From the NCBI GenBank assembly GCA_023381255.1, contig JAMCTX010000011.1, positions 1-64,000 on the forward strand: a stretch of 64,000 bases of DNA, in the 5' to 3' direction. Each line of letters begins with the position of its first letter. The stretch's first letter is position 1. Position numbers and translations under genes: made by a program. Below the pieces are notes generated by a model that saw only the letters and a program-made list of their open reading frames with translations, ran no database searches and was not told where the DNA came from. The stretch is from Nitrososphaerota archaeon. GTDB lineage: Archaea > Thermoproteota > Nitrososphaeria > Conexivisphaerales > UBA164. Of this stretch, positions 30,771-40,167 are shown in pieces.

Positions 30771-31568
30771 ATGGAAAACTGCATCGAGAAGCATGTTCAA
30801 TCCATTGCGGCTAAAATTGACGTCAAAATGTATCCTGACAACCTTACGGAGTTCACTGTTCCGTACCTGCTTGAAACTCTGGATGTGCCAAAGGAGGAAC
30901 TGATCAATCAGATAAATGGCCTAAGAGCGTCTGGAAATTTGATCTTAAAAGACCCTTACCAGACCATGGCATGCCCGTCGTGCGGCTCACCAGATCCATT
31001 CTCTAGGATGGTATGCCCAAAATGCGGGTCCGTTAAAATAGAAATTAAAGGAAATAACGTGGAATGCAAGGAATGTGGCCTTCGTGCTGGAATCCTGGAA
31101 GCGCTTAACTTTGTCTGCAAAACATGTGGAAAGAACTTTGGCGTTGGGAACGCAAAGTGGATTACCCTTGGATCCCTGCACGCTCTAAATGCCCCTGACA
31201 TTGGATCTGTTGCAACTGCAATTAAAAGCCTTGGCATATACCCTAAAAGGTGTCATGCGGTAACAGGCGCATCTGGCATGATCCATCACTTTGACTTTGT
31301 ATTTGAGCACAATGAATCGGCCAGTGTTGTTGATGTTGAGGTGGAACAAGATGCTGTAAACGTTAAGTACCTTATGGAGTTTCTTTCCAAAGTTTATGAT
31401 TCTGGGATCAAGGAAGCCTACTTTATAGCAGTACCTAAACTTAATGTGCCAATTGATCCAGGAAAGAAGAACATAAAAGTGATTGAAGCATCAAGCATCG
31501 AAGGTGCCTCTGATAAGCTCAAACAAATTTTAATTGAGCACGGCATATCGTCAAAAATTGTTCATTAA
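30771..31568 (+). CDS. Zinc-ribbon protein with winged-helix-like start and possible nuclease-like end, 265 aa
   Basis: The N-terminal 65 residues look like a winged helix. Residues about 66-125 hold three CxxC-type knuckles (CPSCGSPDPF, CPKCGSVKI, CKECGLRAG, CKTCGKNFG), a double zinc ribbon. The last 120 residues have alternating strands and helices (VDVEVEQDAVNVKYL, AYFIAVPKL) that could be a degenerate restriction-endonuclease-like fold. It resembles the archaeal output-domain proteins of the TackOD1 type, but I cannot confirm this. A nucleic-acid-binding or signalling role is likely. Confidence 0.65.
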   Translation: MENCIEKHVQSIAAKIDVKMYPDNLTEFTVPYLLETLDVPKEELINQINGLRASGNLILKDPYQTMACPSCGSPDPFSRMVCPKCGSVKIEIKGNNVECKECGLRAGILEALNFVCKTCGKNFGVGNAKWITLGSLHALNAPDIGSVATAIKSLGIYPKRCHAVTGASGMIHHFDFVFEHNESASVVDVEVEQDAVNVKYLMEFLSKVYDSGIKEAYFIAVPKLNVPIDPGKKNIKVIEASSIEGASDKLKQILIEHGISSKIVH

Positions 31569-31610
31569 TTTTCGTAAATAATCAAACATTATTACAATAA
31601 ACAGGCAATA

Positions 31611-31619
31611 TTTATAAAC
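31611..31619 (+). promoter_or_regulatory. TATA box of glnA
   Basis: TTTATAAAC is centred about 27 bases before the ATG at 31642, which gives a leaderless transcript. Confidence 0.6.
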
Positions 31620-31641
31620 TGGATTAATTATCTGGTCCAGC

Positions 31642-33090
31642 ATGCCATACGATTTAATTGACGGAAAGGCCGTGCCACGGCAGGCTACACCAGAAGGCGT
31701 TCTGAAAAAGATAAGGGAAGAAAGCAGGTATGTTGACATGCAGTTTGTCGACATAAGGGGAAGGATGCAGCACTTTACTGTATCTTCACATACATTTGAT
31801 GAAGGCTCCTTTAAAGCGGGTTTTCCAAAGGTTGACGGCTCAAGCATAAAGGGGTTCTCTGACATTCAGGAATCTGACCTTGTTTTTGTACCAGACCCGG
31901 TTACGTATGCCGTAATCCCCTGGAGGCCGGGAATATCCAGGCTGATCGGCAAAATTTACCGGAAGTCAGCCAGCGAAAGGCTGCCAAGCGATACCCGTGG
32001 CATAGCCGAAAGCCTTCAGGCCCACCTTTCAGATATGGGGATGACTGCGGTGTTCGGGCCTGAACTTGAATTTTTTGTATTTGATGAAGCCAAATGGGAT
32101 GTTGACGGCGGAAATCACCAGATGTACATGGTGGCATCTAACGAAGCGCCCTACGGCGATAACCCCTACAGATTGAGAGAAAAGGAGGGCTACTATCCCG
32201 TGCCGCCAATGGACTCGCTGATGGATTACAGAACCCAGGTTTCCGATGTGCTGTTCGGGTTTGGGGTTCTGCCGGAGGTTCATCACCATGAAGTAGCTGC
32301 ATCGGGGCAGATCGAGATTAACTTCTATATGGACACTCTTGTCGGAGCGTCTGATTCCATAGTTACTGTAAAAAACGTAGCAAGGGAAATTGCCAAGTCG
32401 GCCGGTAAGTATGCCACATTTATGCCAAAGCCAATTTTCGGCGACAACGGCAGCGGCATGCATGTTCATGTCAGCCTCTGGGACGGAAAAGGTTACGATT
32501 TGAAAAAGAACAGATTTTACGATTCGTCAGACAGTTATGCAGAGATAAGCCAGGAGGGCAGGTACTTTGCCGGGGGCCTTCTGGAGCATAGCAGGAGCCT
32601 GGCATCACTTGTAGCCCCAACAACTAACAGCTACAGGAGGCTTGTTCCTGGATATGAAGCCCCAACTTTTGTGGCATGGAGCAGGGGAAACAGGAGCGCC
32701 AACGTCAGGATACCAGTTTACAGGTCAGGGAATGAGAAGGAAAAGCGCATTGAATTCAGAACCCCGGATCCCAGCTGCAACCCATATGTGGCGCTTTCAG
32801 CTATTGTTCTGGCAGGGCTTGACGGGATAAAGAGAAAGGTTGACCCTGGAAACCCTGTTGACAGAAACCTCTATGAGCTTTCTGACGAAGAACTGGAGAA
32901 ATTTGGGGTCAGGAGGCTGCCGGGAAGCCTGAAGGAGGCAGTTGAAGAACTGAAATCAGATAACGAATACCTCAAGCCGTTCTTCAGCATGGAAACTCTT
33001 AATATAATAGAGGAGATAGAACTCAATGAATTTAACATGATAAACGCAAGACCAAATCCATATGAATTCATGCTTTACTTTGATGCATGA
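31642..33090 (+). CDS. glnA: Glutamine synthetase, type I
   Basis: A 482-residue glutamine synthetase: L-glutamate + NH3 + ATP to L-glutamine. The beta-grasp N-terminal domain (VDMQFVDIRGRMQHFTV) is followed by the catalytic domain with FGPELEFFVFD (metal-binding glutamates), the NGSGMHVHVSLW ATP/metal-binding segment, and RTPDPSCNPY. The length and the order match GSI. The mRNA starts at the ATG. A small HTH regulator is encoded on the opposite strand immediately downstream; it may be unrelated. Confidence 0.95.
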   Translation: MPYDLIDGKAVPRQATPEGVLKKIREESRYVDMQFVDIRGRMQHFTVSSHTFDEGSFKAGFPKVDGSSIKGFSDIQESDLVFVPDPVTYAVIPWRPGISRLIGKIYRKSASERLPSDTRGIAESLQAHLSDMGMTAVFGPELEFFVFDEAKWDVDGGNHQMYMVASNEAPYGDNPYRLREKEGYYPVPPMDSLMDYRTQVSDVLFGFGVLPEVHHHEVAASGQIEINFYMDTLVGASDSIVTVKNVAREIAKSAGKYATFMPKPIFGDNGSGMHVHVSLWDGKGYDLKKNRFYDSSDSYAEISQEGRYFAGGLLEHSRSLASLVAPTTNSYRRLVPGYEAPTFVAWSRGNRSANVRIPVYRSGNEKEKRIEFRTPDPSCNPYVALSAIVLAGLDGIKRKVDPGNPVDRNLYELSDEELEKFGVRRLPGSLKEAVEELKSDNEYLKPFFSMETLNIIEEIELNEFNMINARPNPYEFMLYFDA

Positions 33091-33095
33091 AAGTT

Positions 33096-33467
33096 CTAAT
33101 GAGTGCAGGTATTGATTACTTCTTCCTTCAGCATGTTGTTTTTTCTCATTAGCGTGCACAGCTCGCAGAATCCTGATGAAACGGTTTCTATTGGAACGCC
33201 GTCAAGCAGCCTTTTGGAATCTTCATGCGCCCTATCATTCAATATCTTAAGCTCCTCGTACCTTTTTACACCCTTGCCCCTCTTTGCCGTTATATAATAG
33301 CTGATCACCGCCTGAGATATTTTCATCGTCTTTGCAGCCTGTTCCTGAGTAAGCCCGTAGCTGTAAACAAGGTCCTTCGCAATGATGCTCCTGTACGCAG
33401 GCAAAACATACTTAACAACTTCTTCGCAGGCTGTTCTCAATTTGCGCTTAACACTGTTATACCACAA
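33096..33467 (-). CDS. HTH (XRE-like) archaeal transcription regulator with C-terminal Cys pair, about 123 aa
   Basis: A helix-turn-helix lies at YGLTQEQAAKTMKISQAVISYYI (about residues 38-60), and the tail FCELCTLMRKNNML has a CxxC that may bind metal. This domain pairing is found in archaeal one-component regulators of unknown effector. The start is uncertain: a TTG at 33439 (26 bases after a TATA-like TATAAC, about 33455-33461) would remove the first nine residues. Confidence 0.72.
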   Translation of the reverse strand: MWYNSVKRKLRTACEEVVKYVLPAYRSIIAKDLVYSYGLTQEQAAKTMKISQAVISYYITAKRGKGVKRYEELKILNDRAHEDSKRLLDGVPIETVSSGFCELCTLMRKNNMLKEEVINTCTH

Positions 33468-33524
33468 AATAAATGTTGCTGTTAAATCACAGCAAACATG
33501 CGGCGTTTCTCTTGCAGGCCGTTA

Positions 33525-34082
33525 TTACACCGTTTTCTTGTTAAACAATGAAAGGTAGTGATACCTGAAATCCACGGTGCCCCTTTTTGAAAAGCCAGCA
33601 CTAAATGCCACCTGGTCAAGCTGGTCCGCTGAAATTCTAGCATGAGGAGGTCCAAAGGGGGTGTCAGGCTTGAAATCCAGTACCGCAAGCCTTCCGCCCT
33701 CAGGCAAAATGCCGTACAGCGTGCCTATAAGATCCTTCCAGCACTCCATATCGTGCAGGCTGTTTGAAAAAAAGGCATAAGTAAAGTCCTTCACCGGAAT
33801 CTGGTAACAGAGGTCTGCCGTAACTGGAAACACGTTTGCAACGCCCCTTGCCCCTATCAACTTTGCATTTTCCTCAATACCGTCTATGGCATACACTTTG
33901 CTTGCCAGCTTTGCAAACGCAAAGGAATAATACCCCGCCCCAGCCCCTAGGTCTGCAATTATATCTTCCTTCCTGATCGCCATTGCGCGCAGCAGCTCTT
34001 GAAGCGGAACCATCTCCTCCCTCATTGAAGCAGGAACGTCTGAATACCCGGACCCCCTGAATCTTCCATGCATGGATTGCAT
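33525..34082 (-). CDS. Class I SAM-dependent methyltransferase, 185 aa
   Basis: A small methyltransferase with motif I IADLGAGAGYYSFAFA (about residues 41-56), an acidic motif II KVYAIDGIEE, and a later IPVKDFTYAFFSNSLHDME. The fold is the UbiE/COQ5-like type that modifies small molecules, protein or RNA. The substrate cannot be told. It starts at 34082, with M4 (34073) as an alternative, and lies just upstream of a small NitrOD5-like gene on the same strand. Confidence 0.82.
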   Translation of the reverse strand: MQSMHGRFRGSGYSDVPASMREEMVPLQELLRAMAIRKEDIIADLGAGAGYYSFAFAKLASKVYAIDGIEENAKLIGARGVANVFPVTADLCYQIPVKDFTYAFFSNSLHDMECWKDLIGTLYGILPEGGRLAVLDFKPDTPFGPPHARISADQLDQVAFSAGFSKRGTVDFRYHYLSLFNKKTV

Positions 34083-34109
34083 TATTTCATTGCGGTTATA
34101 AATCCTTTG

Positions 34110-34385
34110 TCAAGCTTTTATTTCTTTCAGCAGCTTAACAAGCCCTTCCCCCCTGTACTTTATCCCGTATTCCTGTGATATGTTTTCACAGAGGCTGGTC
34201 TCTATGACTAGGTTAAGGTCTCCATATATTTCAGCCAGCGCATCCAAAAACCTCCTGGGGTCGCTTTCAATATCGTCAAGCTTTAATCCCATTGTTTTTT
34301 CCAGGTGCCATATAACGACTTTTCTGGATGCCTCACCGTACTGCTCCAGAGTTTCTTCAAAAATCCTAGAAATGCTCTTTTTCAT
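34110..34385 (-). CDS. Small helical protein, possible NitrOD5-type domain, 91 aa
   Basis: It is an all-helical protein, MKKSISRIFEETLEQYGEA, then VVIWHLEKTMGL and LDALAEIYGDLNLVIETSL. It is clearly paralogous to the gene at 58874-59161 (NVVLWHLEHTYNL, IRALHTIFGDFESIVEDAI). The pattern resembles the archaeal output domain known as NitrOD5. Such domains occur alone or next to RecA/KaiC-like ATPases. I start at the ATG 34385, five codons inside the longer frame, because the conserved part begins there. Confidence 0.68.
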   Translation of the reverse strand: MKKSISRIFEETLEQYGEASRKVVIWHLEKTMGLKLDDIESDPRRFLDALAEIYGDLNLVIETSLCENISQEYGIKYRGEGLVKLLKEIKA

Positions 34386-34519
34386 TAGTAACACCCGCAC
34401 TATACTGCTCTACCTGCGACTGAAGCCGGCACATAGATATGACTATTAAAACAGGTTATATAAATATGCTGAAACGCCTTTTAAAAACTGCTACCATTGA
34501 TCTAAACTTTCAATCAAAC

Positions 34520-34526
34520 TTATAAG
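34520..34526 (+). promoter_or_regulatory. TATA box of lhr
   Basis: TTATAAG is centred 26 bases before the ATG at 34549, again the host leaderless pattern. Confidence 0.6.
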
Positions 34527-34548
34527 CGTTTGAAACTTCAGGAGTCAC

Positions 34549-37323
34549 ATGGATGACTTTCCCCACCTGTCAGAGGTGCTTAAGTCGCTGGTGATCGAAA
34601 AGGGCATAGATGCGGCCACGGAAATCCAGACAAAGGCGATACCCGCGATTTTGACCGGTAAAAATGCACTTCTGATTTCTCCAACGGGCTCAGGAAAAAC
34701 CGAGGCTGTAATGCTGCCTATATTTGATATGATGCTGGGTGAAGGAAGGGGAAGCGGTGTGAGCACGCTGTACATAACCCCGCTGAGGGCGCTGAACAGG
34801 GACCTGCTTGACAGGCTTGGCTGGTGGGCAAGAAGGCTTGACTTCAGGATGGCGGTAAGGCACGGCGATACGCCAAAGGCTGACAGGAGGGGCCAGGCGC
34901 TTGCCCCCCCGGACATACTTATAACGACCCCTGAAACCCTGCAGATACTGCTGGTGGCTAGAAAGCTCAGGGAAATGCTGAGGTCAGTGAGGCATGTGGT
35001 TGTTGACGAAGTTCATGAACTTGCTGACGACAAGCGCGGGACGCAGCTTGCAATAAGCCTGAAGAGGCTTGAAGCCCTTACTGGAAGGCAGGTGCAAATT
35101 GTTGGCCTGTCAGCCACTGTAGGAAACGCTGAAGAAATCGCCAGCTTTCTGGTGGGTGAAGGAAGGGAATGTGAAATAATAAAGGCATTTCCTAAGAAGG
35201 CATTTGAATTCAGGGTGATTTACCAGAAAGCAAGAGAAGGAGAAGAGGGAGGCCCCCTTTTCCCCGATGTGGCTCACCGGCTCAGGCTCATAATGGAAAA
35301 CATCAGGGACAGGAAGTCGCTTGTGTTCACAAACACCAGGAGCGAAGCCGAGTCGCTGGTCAGCAGGATCAGGTTAATTGACCCCAAGTTTCCAATAGCA
35401 ATACACCATGGAAGTTTATCAATAAGTTCAAGAAGCTCGGCCGAAGAGGGCCTGAAGGCGGGCAGGGTAATGGGGGTCATATGCACCAGCAGCCTTGAGC
35501 TAGGAATAGATATAGGCGATCTTGATATAATTGTGCAGTACAATTCGCCAAGGCAGGCATCAAAACTGATTCAGCGGGTTGGGAGGTCTGGGCACAGCCT
35601 TAGCAAGGTCAGCAGGGGGATTATGATTGTTCAGGATTCAGACGATGCTCTTGAAGCTGCTGTTCTGGCAAACATGGCCATGGAGGGAAACGTGGAGTCC
35701 ATAAACGTGCCCGTAGCCCCGTTGGACGTAATGCAGCAGCAGATAGCCGGGCTAATCATGGAAAGGACTGTAATAAAGGACAAAGAGGTTGTTTCCCTGT
35801 TGAATTCAACCTACCCGTACCATGCAACCACGCTTGATAGTGTTGTTTCTGTGATAAATTACATGTCTGAAAGGAGGCCGTCTCTGGTCAGGCACACGGA
35901 AGGAGCCATAATGAGGCCCCCCAGGGCCGGTCCCCTGTTTGACTATTATTTTTCAAACTTAACCATGATCCCTGAGGAGGTAACATACACAGTAATAGAT
36001 GAAAGTGGTGACGGAGTTGGCCAGCTTGATGAATCGTTTATATCTGAATACGGCGAAATAGGGTCAAAGTTCATTTTGGCTGGCAGCGCCTGGGTGATAA
36101 CGGACATAAACAGGAACAGGGTGTTTGTGAAGAGAGTTGAAGACCCCGCAGGGGCAATACCCAGCTGGATAGGTGAAGAGATACCTGTGGTTAAGGAAGT
36201 TGCCCAGGAAGTGGGCAGGGTCAGGGGGAAGATAGCGGGAATGAGCATAGAGGATGCTGTGAAATACCTGACAGAACATTTCCCCATGGACGAAGAATCT
36301 GCAGAAAACGCTGTAATGGAAATTGAGCTTCAGGTCAGGCGCGGACTGCCTGTTCCTTCTGACAGCGTGATAACCGTTGAGGGTGCTGGAACCTACGTTA
36401 TAGTGCACACCCATTTAGGGCTTACCGAGAACAGGACCCTTTCAAGGATGCTTGCGTACCTTGTTTCCCAAGATACTGGAAACCCTGTAAAGGTAAAAAG
36501 CGACGCATACAGAATAATACTTGAATCCGCAGGCGCATCTCCGGAGCATGTAACAAAAACCATCATGCAGCTAATGAATGTCGACACAGCTTCACTTGCA
36601 AGACAGAGCTGTGAGGAAACAGGCATATTCAGGAGACGGCTGATACAGGCAGCCAGGAAGATGGGCGCAATTGAGGCTGGCAAAATGGTGACCATTGACG
36701 ACGCCAAGCTGCTTGCAACTTCACTGAAGGGAACTGCAATATACGATGAAGCTATAAGGACAATGATGGAGGAAGACCTTGACTGGAAGGCAATAGCGGA
36801 TCTAATGAAATCCATCAGGGATGGTACGGTCAAGGTTGTATCCCTGGGACAGCTGAAGGAACCCACGCCAATTGCCATGATTGGCCTTGAGGAAATGGCA
36901 AGGCAGGGGGAGGTTGTTGACCCTGCAAGGTTAAAGAGACTAATAATTGAAGGGGCCAAGGCTAGGGCCATGGGCTGCACAAGGACACTTTACTGCTACT
37001 CATGCAATTCCGTTTATCCTGTGGAAGTTTACTATCTTGGAGACCCGCCAAGCTGCAGCAAGTGCGGTTCGACCGACATATCGCTTCTTAACGCTGATGA
37101 AGGTTCTGTGATAGATATGCTGTCCGGAAAAAACGCAGAGCTTAAGGCCAGGGCCGAAAAGGTCAGGGCACTCGTCAGAGACCACGGAAAAAAGGCTGCG
37201 ATAGCATTATGCTTTGATTTGCCGATTGCCAGGATACCAGAAACAATTTCAGGCAAGGAAGATGACCAGCTCTTCCTAGCACTGATGGACGCAGAAAGGA
37301 AAAGGATTATAAGAAGGCGCTAG
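34549..37323 (+). CDS. lhr: Lhr-type superfamily 2 helicase
   Basis: A 924-residue helicase: Walker A PTGSGKT (45-51), DEVH box (153-156), SAT motif LSATVGN, helicase domain 2 with RVGRSGHSL, then a winged-helix and helical domain. The C-terminus has a zinc knuckle CYSC...CSKC at about 813-850. Archaeal Lhr and ASH-Ski2-like helicases act on replication forks, RNA:DNA hybrids and ribosome-linked RNA. The length and the terminal zinc knuckle are typical of archaeal members. It converges on aspS, and the two stops overlap slightly (37320-37323). Confidence 0.93.
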   Translation: MDDFPHLSEVLKSLVIEKGIDAATEIQTKAIPAILTGKNALLISPTGSGKTEAVMLPIFDMMLGEGRGSGVSTLYITPLRALNRDLLDRLGWWARRLDFRMAVRHGDTPKADRRGQALAPPDILITTPETLQILLVARKLREMLRSVRHVVVDEVHELADDKRGTQLAISLKRLEALTGRQVQIVGLSATVGNAEEIASFLVGEGRECEIIKAFPKKAFEFRVIYQKAREGEEGGPLFPDVAHRLRLIMENIRDRKSLVFTNTRSEAESLVSRIRLIDPKFPIAIHHGSLSISSRSSAEEGLKAGRVMGVICTSSLELGIDIGDLDIIVQYNSPRQASKLIQRVGRSGHSLSKVSRGIMIVQDSDDALEAAVLANMAMEGNVESINVPVAPLDVMQQQIAGLIMERTVIKDKEVVSLLNSTYPYHATTLDSVVSVINYMSERRPSLVRHTEGAIMRPPRAGPLFDYYFSNLTMIPEEVTYTVIDESGDGVGQLDESFISEYGEIGSKFILAGSAWVITDINRNRVFVKRVEDPAGAIPSWIGEEIPVVKEVAQEVGRVRGKIAGMSIEDAVKYLTEHFPMDEESAENAVMEIELQVRRGLPVPSDSVITVEGAGTYVIVHTHLGLTENRTLSRMLAYLVSQDTGNPVKVKSDAYRIILESAGASPEHVTKTIMQLMNVDTASLARQSCEETGIFRRRLIQAARKMGAIEAGKMVTIDDAKLLATSLKGTAIYDEAIRTMMEEDLDWKAIADLMKSIRDGTVKVVSLGQLKEPTPIAMIGLEEMARQGEVVDPARLKRLIIEGAKARAMGCTRTLYCYSCNSVYPVEVYYLGDPPSCSKCGSTDISLLNADEGSVIDMLSGKNAELKARAEKVRALVRDHGKKAAIALCFDLPIARIPETISGKEDDQLFLALMDAERKRIIRRR

Positions 37324-38525
37324 GGAGCCAGATGCCTTGAATCGCGTGGATAAAGCACAACTTCTCTTATGTTTTCCCTGTTCATGAGCACCATCAGCAA
37401 TCTGTCCAGACCCATCCCCCATCCTGAGTGGGGCGGCATGCCCCACCTGTAAGCCTTGAGATGTTCTGAAAAGCTTTCAGGGTCAAGCCCGCTGGCCTTA
37501 AGCCTTGAGTATAGCATTTCGTGCTGGTGAATCCTCTGGCCTCCTGAGGCAATTTCAAGCCCCCCATACATCAGGTCGAACGATTCGCTCAGCGCATCAC
37601 CCTTTGGCATGGTGTAAAACGGCTTCAGGGAAATCGGCCAGTCGACGATAAAATAGTATCCCTTGCCCCTCCCAAAATCGTTTAGAACTTCGGATGAGAG
37701 GTCGTCACCGAACTTCAGCCCTGCATGGTTTACTATATCCTCATAAGTATAAACAGGAAATCTTTCGGGCATGGCATAATTGACTTCAAGCCCTCTATAC
37801 ATTTCCCTGACAAGGCCCTCTATGAGTTTCATTGCATCGTCCCTCATGGCCATGGCTGCCTCGATGTCAACGCTTGTAAATTCATTAAGGTGCTTTACGG
37901 TGTTTGATTTTTCTGCCCTGAAGTAGTGGGCAATTTCAAAGACCTTTCCCAGTGATAATACAAGTTCCTCCTTGTAAAGCTGCGGGCTCTGAGCCAAGTA
38001 TGCTGGCCTGCCAAAATAATCAAACTTGAAAAGCTCTGCACCGCCCTCAGAAGCGGTTGCTATTATTTTTGGCGTATCAACCTCAACAAAGCCCGAACCT
38101 GTAAGAAATTCCCTTATAATTTGCATTGCCTTTGCGCGGGTTAGAAACACTGCCCTTTCCTCAGGAACGCGCAGGTCAAGCGGCCTGTTGTTAACCCTTG
38201 TTGTTAACTCACTATTTACCTTTGAAGCAGGGTCTATTGGAAGCACGGTATCAGCGCTGTTAATTACCTCAAAACCTTCTATTCTAACTTCAAAAGGGCT
38301 GGCCTTTCCCTGCCCCCTTGCCACAGGCCCCCATATCTTTATGTAACTTTGCCTTGGAACCTGCACTATCTTCCTTGCCATTTCTTCCCGTGCTACAGCC
38401 TGATAGTTTCCTTCAGGGTCACCCATTATCACAAATGTTATCTTTCCAAGCTGTCTGAAGCTATCTATCCAGCCGGTTAGGGTTACACTTTTTCCCTCAA
38501 GACCTTCCAAGTCCCTGGACTGCAC
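37320..38525 (-). CDS. aspS: Aspartyl-tRNA synthetase (archaeal type)
   Basis: A class II synthetase of about 401 residues. An OB-fold anticodon-binding domain (VTLTGWIDSFRQLGKITFVIM) is followed by a catalytic domain with motif 2 AHYFRAEKSNTVKHLNEFT and motif 3 GWGMGLDRLLMVLM. It charges tRNA-Asp with aspartate, and possibly tRNA-Asn if no AsnRS is present. I chose GTG at 38525 with GGAG just upstream; the frame extends to 38582 but would overlap the preceding gene by 86 bases. The gene directly upstream on the strand encodes a NusA-like KH protein, a neighbourhood common in archaea. Confidence 0.92.
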   Translation of the reverse strand: MQSRDLEGLEGKSVTLTGWIDSFRQLGKITFVIMGDPEGNYQAVAREEMARKIVQVPRQSYIKIWGPVARGQGKASPFEVRIEGFEVINSADTVLPIDPASKVNSELTTRVNNRPLDLRVPEERAVFLTRAKAMQIIREFLTGSGFVEVDTPKIIATASEGGAELFKFDYFGRPAYLAQSPQLYKEELVLSLGKVFEIAHYFRAEKSNTVKHLNEFTSVDIEAAMAMRDDAMKLIEGLVREMYRGLEVNYAMPERFPVYTYEDIVNHAGLKFGDDLSSEVLNDFGRGKGYYFIVDWPISLKPFYTMPKGDALSESFDLMYGGLEIASGGQRIHQHEMLYSRLKASGLDPESFSEHLKAYRWGMPPHSGWGMGLDRLLMVLMNRENIREVVLYPRDSRHLAP

Positions 38526-39057
38526 TTCTCCTTGGCCTCCCCCTTTCAAATTTTCCTCTCTCAAATTCAAATATAACGTCATCTCCCTTTATTGCCTTGA
38601 CTATTTTTGAAGCCCTGCCCAGGTCAACCGGAAAATTCATGCCCCGGGACCCTGATATGACTGCCTTTATCTGCCTGGTCCCGTCGGGTATCCATACCAC
38701 GTTTACTGTAAGTATCCTCACAGGGTAAAGCAGATCCTCGATAAACTGCCTCATATCCGATGTCTGTTCAGCAATCCAGAAATTGCCCAGTGCTTCCTTA
38801 AGCTTGCCCATCAAAGGTCTGTTTGATAACACGGTCCTAGCTTCACCCTGGCTCAGCACCAAAACATAATCGCCATCAATAAGGTATGCCCTTTTAAGTG
38901 TAAGCCTGTCCAAGGCTGGAACCTGCGTCGCTAGCTTTGCAAGCACGAATGATGCCTTCACATCAGCGTCACTTATTTCGCCGTTCTTCAGCCTTTCCTC
39001 ACACCTTGGGCATAAAACTCCTACCCTTGCATCAAAGGTGCATATTGGAAATTTCAA
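38497..39057 (-). CDS. NusA-like KH-domain protein, 186 aa
   Basis: An N-terminal zinc-knuckle-like CTFDARVGVLCPRCEERL (two Cys pairs) precedes a domain that resembles NusA-like KH proteins (VRILTVNVVWIPDGTRQIKAVISG, of which the key part is VISGSRG). Archaeal genes of this type sit next to aspS, as here, and are thought to bind RNA. The C-terminal tail is basic (RGRPRRSAVQGLGRS). TTG start; a TATA-like box lies around 39075-39082. Overlaps the possible aspS starts. Confidence 0.72.
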   Translation of the reverse strand: MKFPICTFDARVGVLCPRCEERLKNGEISDADVKASFVLAKLATQVPALDRLTLKRAYLIDGDYVLVLSQGEARTVLSNRPLMGKLKEALGNFWIAEQTSDMRQFIEDLLYPVRILTVNVVWIPDGTRQIKAVISGSRGMNFPVDLGRASKIVKAIKGDDVIFEFERGKFERGRPRRSAVQGLGRS

Positions 39058-39180
39058 ATGTCTACATATTGGTAAGTTTATAGGGTTTAAAAATCTATTC
39101 CCTTTATTATTTCAAGAAGTATTTACAACCTTATGGTAAGAAATTTCCGTTTTAATGGAAAAATTAAACGATTGAGAATA

Positions 39181-39846
39181 TCATACAATTTTGAGGCTTG
39201 GCGCATGTAACTTGTTGTTTATTGCTACATTAAGCAGGAGAGGAGTTAGAGGCTCCAGATACCTTGATGTATAAAGCTTTCCAGCATAAATTGGCTTTAG
39301 CCCACTGATAGACCTGATTAGCTCGGCAGCCTTTTCATATGTAGCCTTTTCATCAGCTGCAACCATAACATCATAATCCAGTCCCTGCGTAAGATCAGCA
39401 AGCCTCATGGCTGGGACCGTGTGGAATCCAGACACTACGCTTTGGCTCCCGATCCTTGACCTGACAAGCTCTGCGGCAGAAAGCTGCTGCCCATTAACCT
39501 GATATGGCACGTATGAAAATCCCTCTTTTGTCTTTTTCATTGGCACCACCGGCACTATTACTGTTCGGGAAGCGTCTACCACCAATCCGTCCAGGAATTG
39601 CGGCAACACCTCAAACGGTATGCTAATTATTATATATTCCCCTCTAGATACCGCCTCACTGTTCTGCATTCCTACGATGTTTGGATTGCGCCCCCTGCTG
39701 GCCCTAAATTCAGAAATATACTGGTCTGCTATGGATTTGGCCTTTTCAGGGTCCCTTGATCCAATAATCACATCCGAGCTTTCTGCGAGCCTGAGCGCAA
39801 GTCCCTTCCCGAGATCTCCGGTGCCTCCAAGAATTGAAACCTTCAT
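39181..39846 (-). CDS. F420H2:NADP+ oxidoreductase-like protein
   Basis: A 221-residue Rossmann protein beginning MKVSILGGTGDLGKGLALRL, the dinucleotide-binding motif of F420H2:NADP oxidoreductases (Fno/NpdG), with the NADP-phosphate-binding SRDPEKA after strand 2. It would exchange hydride between F420 and NADP. The ATG at 39846 gives the correct N-terminus; the frame runs on to 39909. The family is small and the assignment good, though a related NADP-binding enzyme is possible. Confidence 0.82.
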   Translation of the reverse strand: MKVSILGGTGDLGKGLALRLAESSDVIIGSRDPEKAKSIADQYISEFRASRGRNPNIVGMQNSEAVSRGEYIIISIPFEVLPQFLDGLVVDASRTVIVPVVPMKKTKEGFSYVPYQVNGQQLSAAELVRSRIGSQSVVSGFHTVPAMRLADLTQGLDYDVMVAADEKATYEKAAELIRSISGLKPIYAGKLYTSRYLEPLTPLLLNVAINNKLHAPSLKIV

Positions 39847-39971
39847 GCCAGATTGCTTGTCCGCAGATTTTAAAAGCTTACTGTTATTGCATTTACTATG
39901 TTTCACCATCGATAAAAATAATCTTAAACACTAAGCAAAGCTTTTAAGCTCAATTTATAAAATGTCCAAAC

Positions 39972-40163
39972 ATGGCAGATCAACTAACAAGTGTTTTCAA
40001 GATATCAGACCAGGTAAAATCTGAGAGGGGGGCCCTGGGTACCGTAGTTAATTTTGTAAACATCCAGGGAAAATCATACATAAAGGTGCAGTGGAAAAAT
40101 GGCACCTATGGTATATATGGCAATGAAGAAATAAAGAGATATAAAATAAAAAGGATGACGTAA
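39972..40163 (+). CDS. Small beta-rich protein, 63 aa
   Basis: A small protein (MADQLTSVFKISDQVKSERG...) with a central VVNFVNIQGKSYIKVQWKNG that suggests a small beta barrel (SH3- or KOW-like) and a basic end. I do not recognise the family. A TATA-like CTTTTAAGC is at about 39940-39949, 26 bases upstream. It is 4 bases upstream of the DUF1512 gene and probably in the same operon. Confidence 0.62.
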   Translation: MADQLTSVFKISDQVKSERGALGTVVNFVNIQGKSYIKVQWKNGTYGIYGNEEIKRYKIKRMT

Positions 40164-40167
40164 GCAG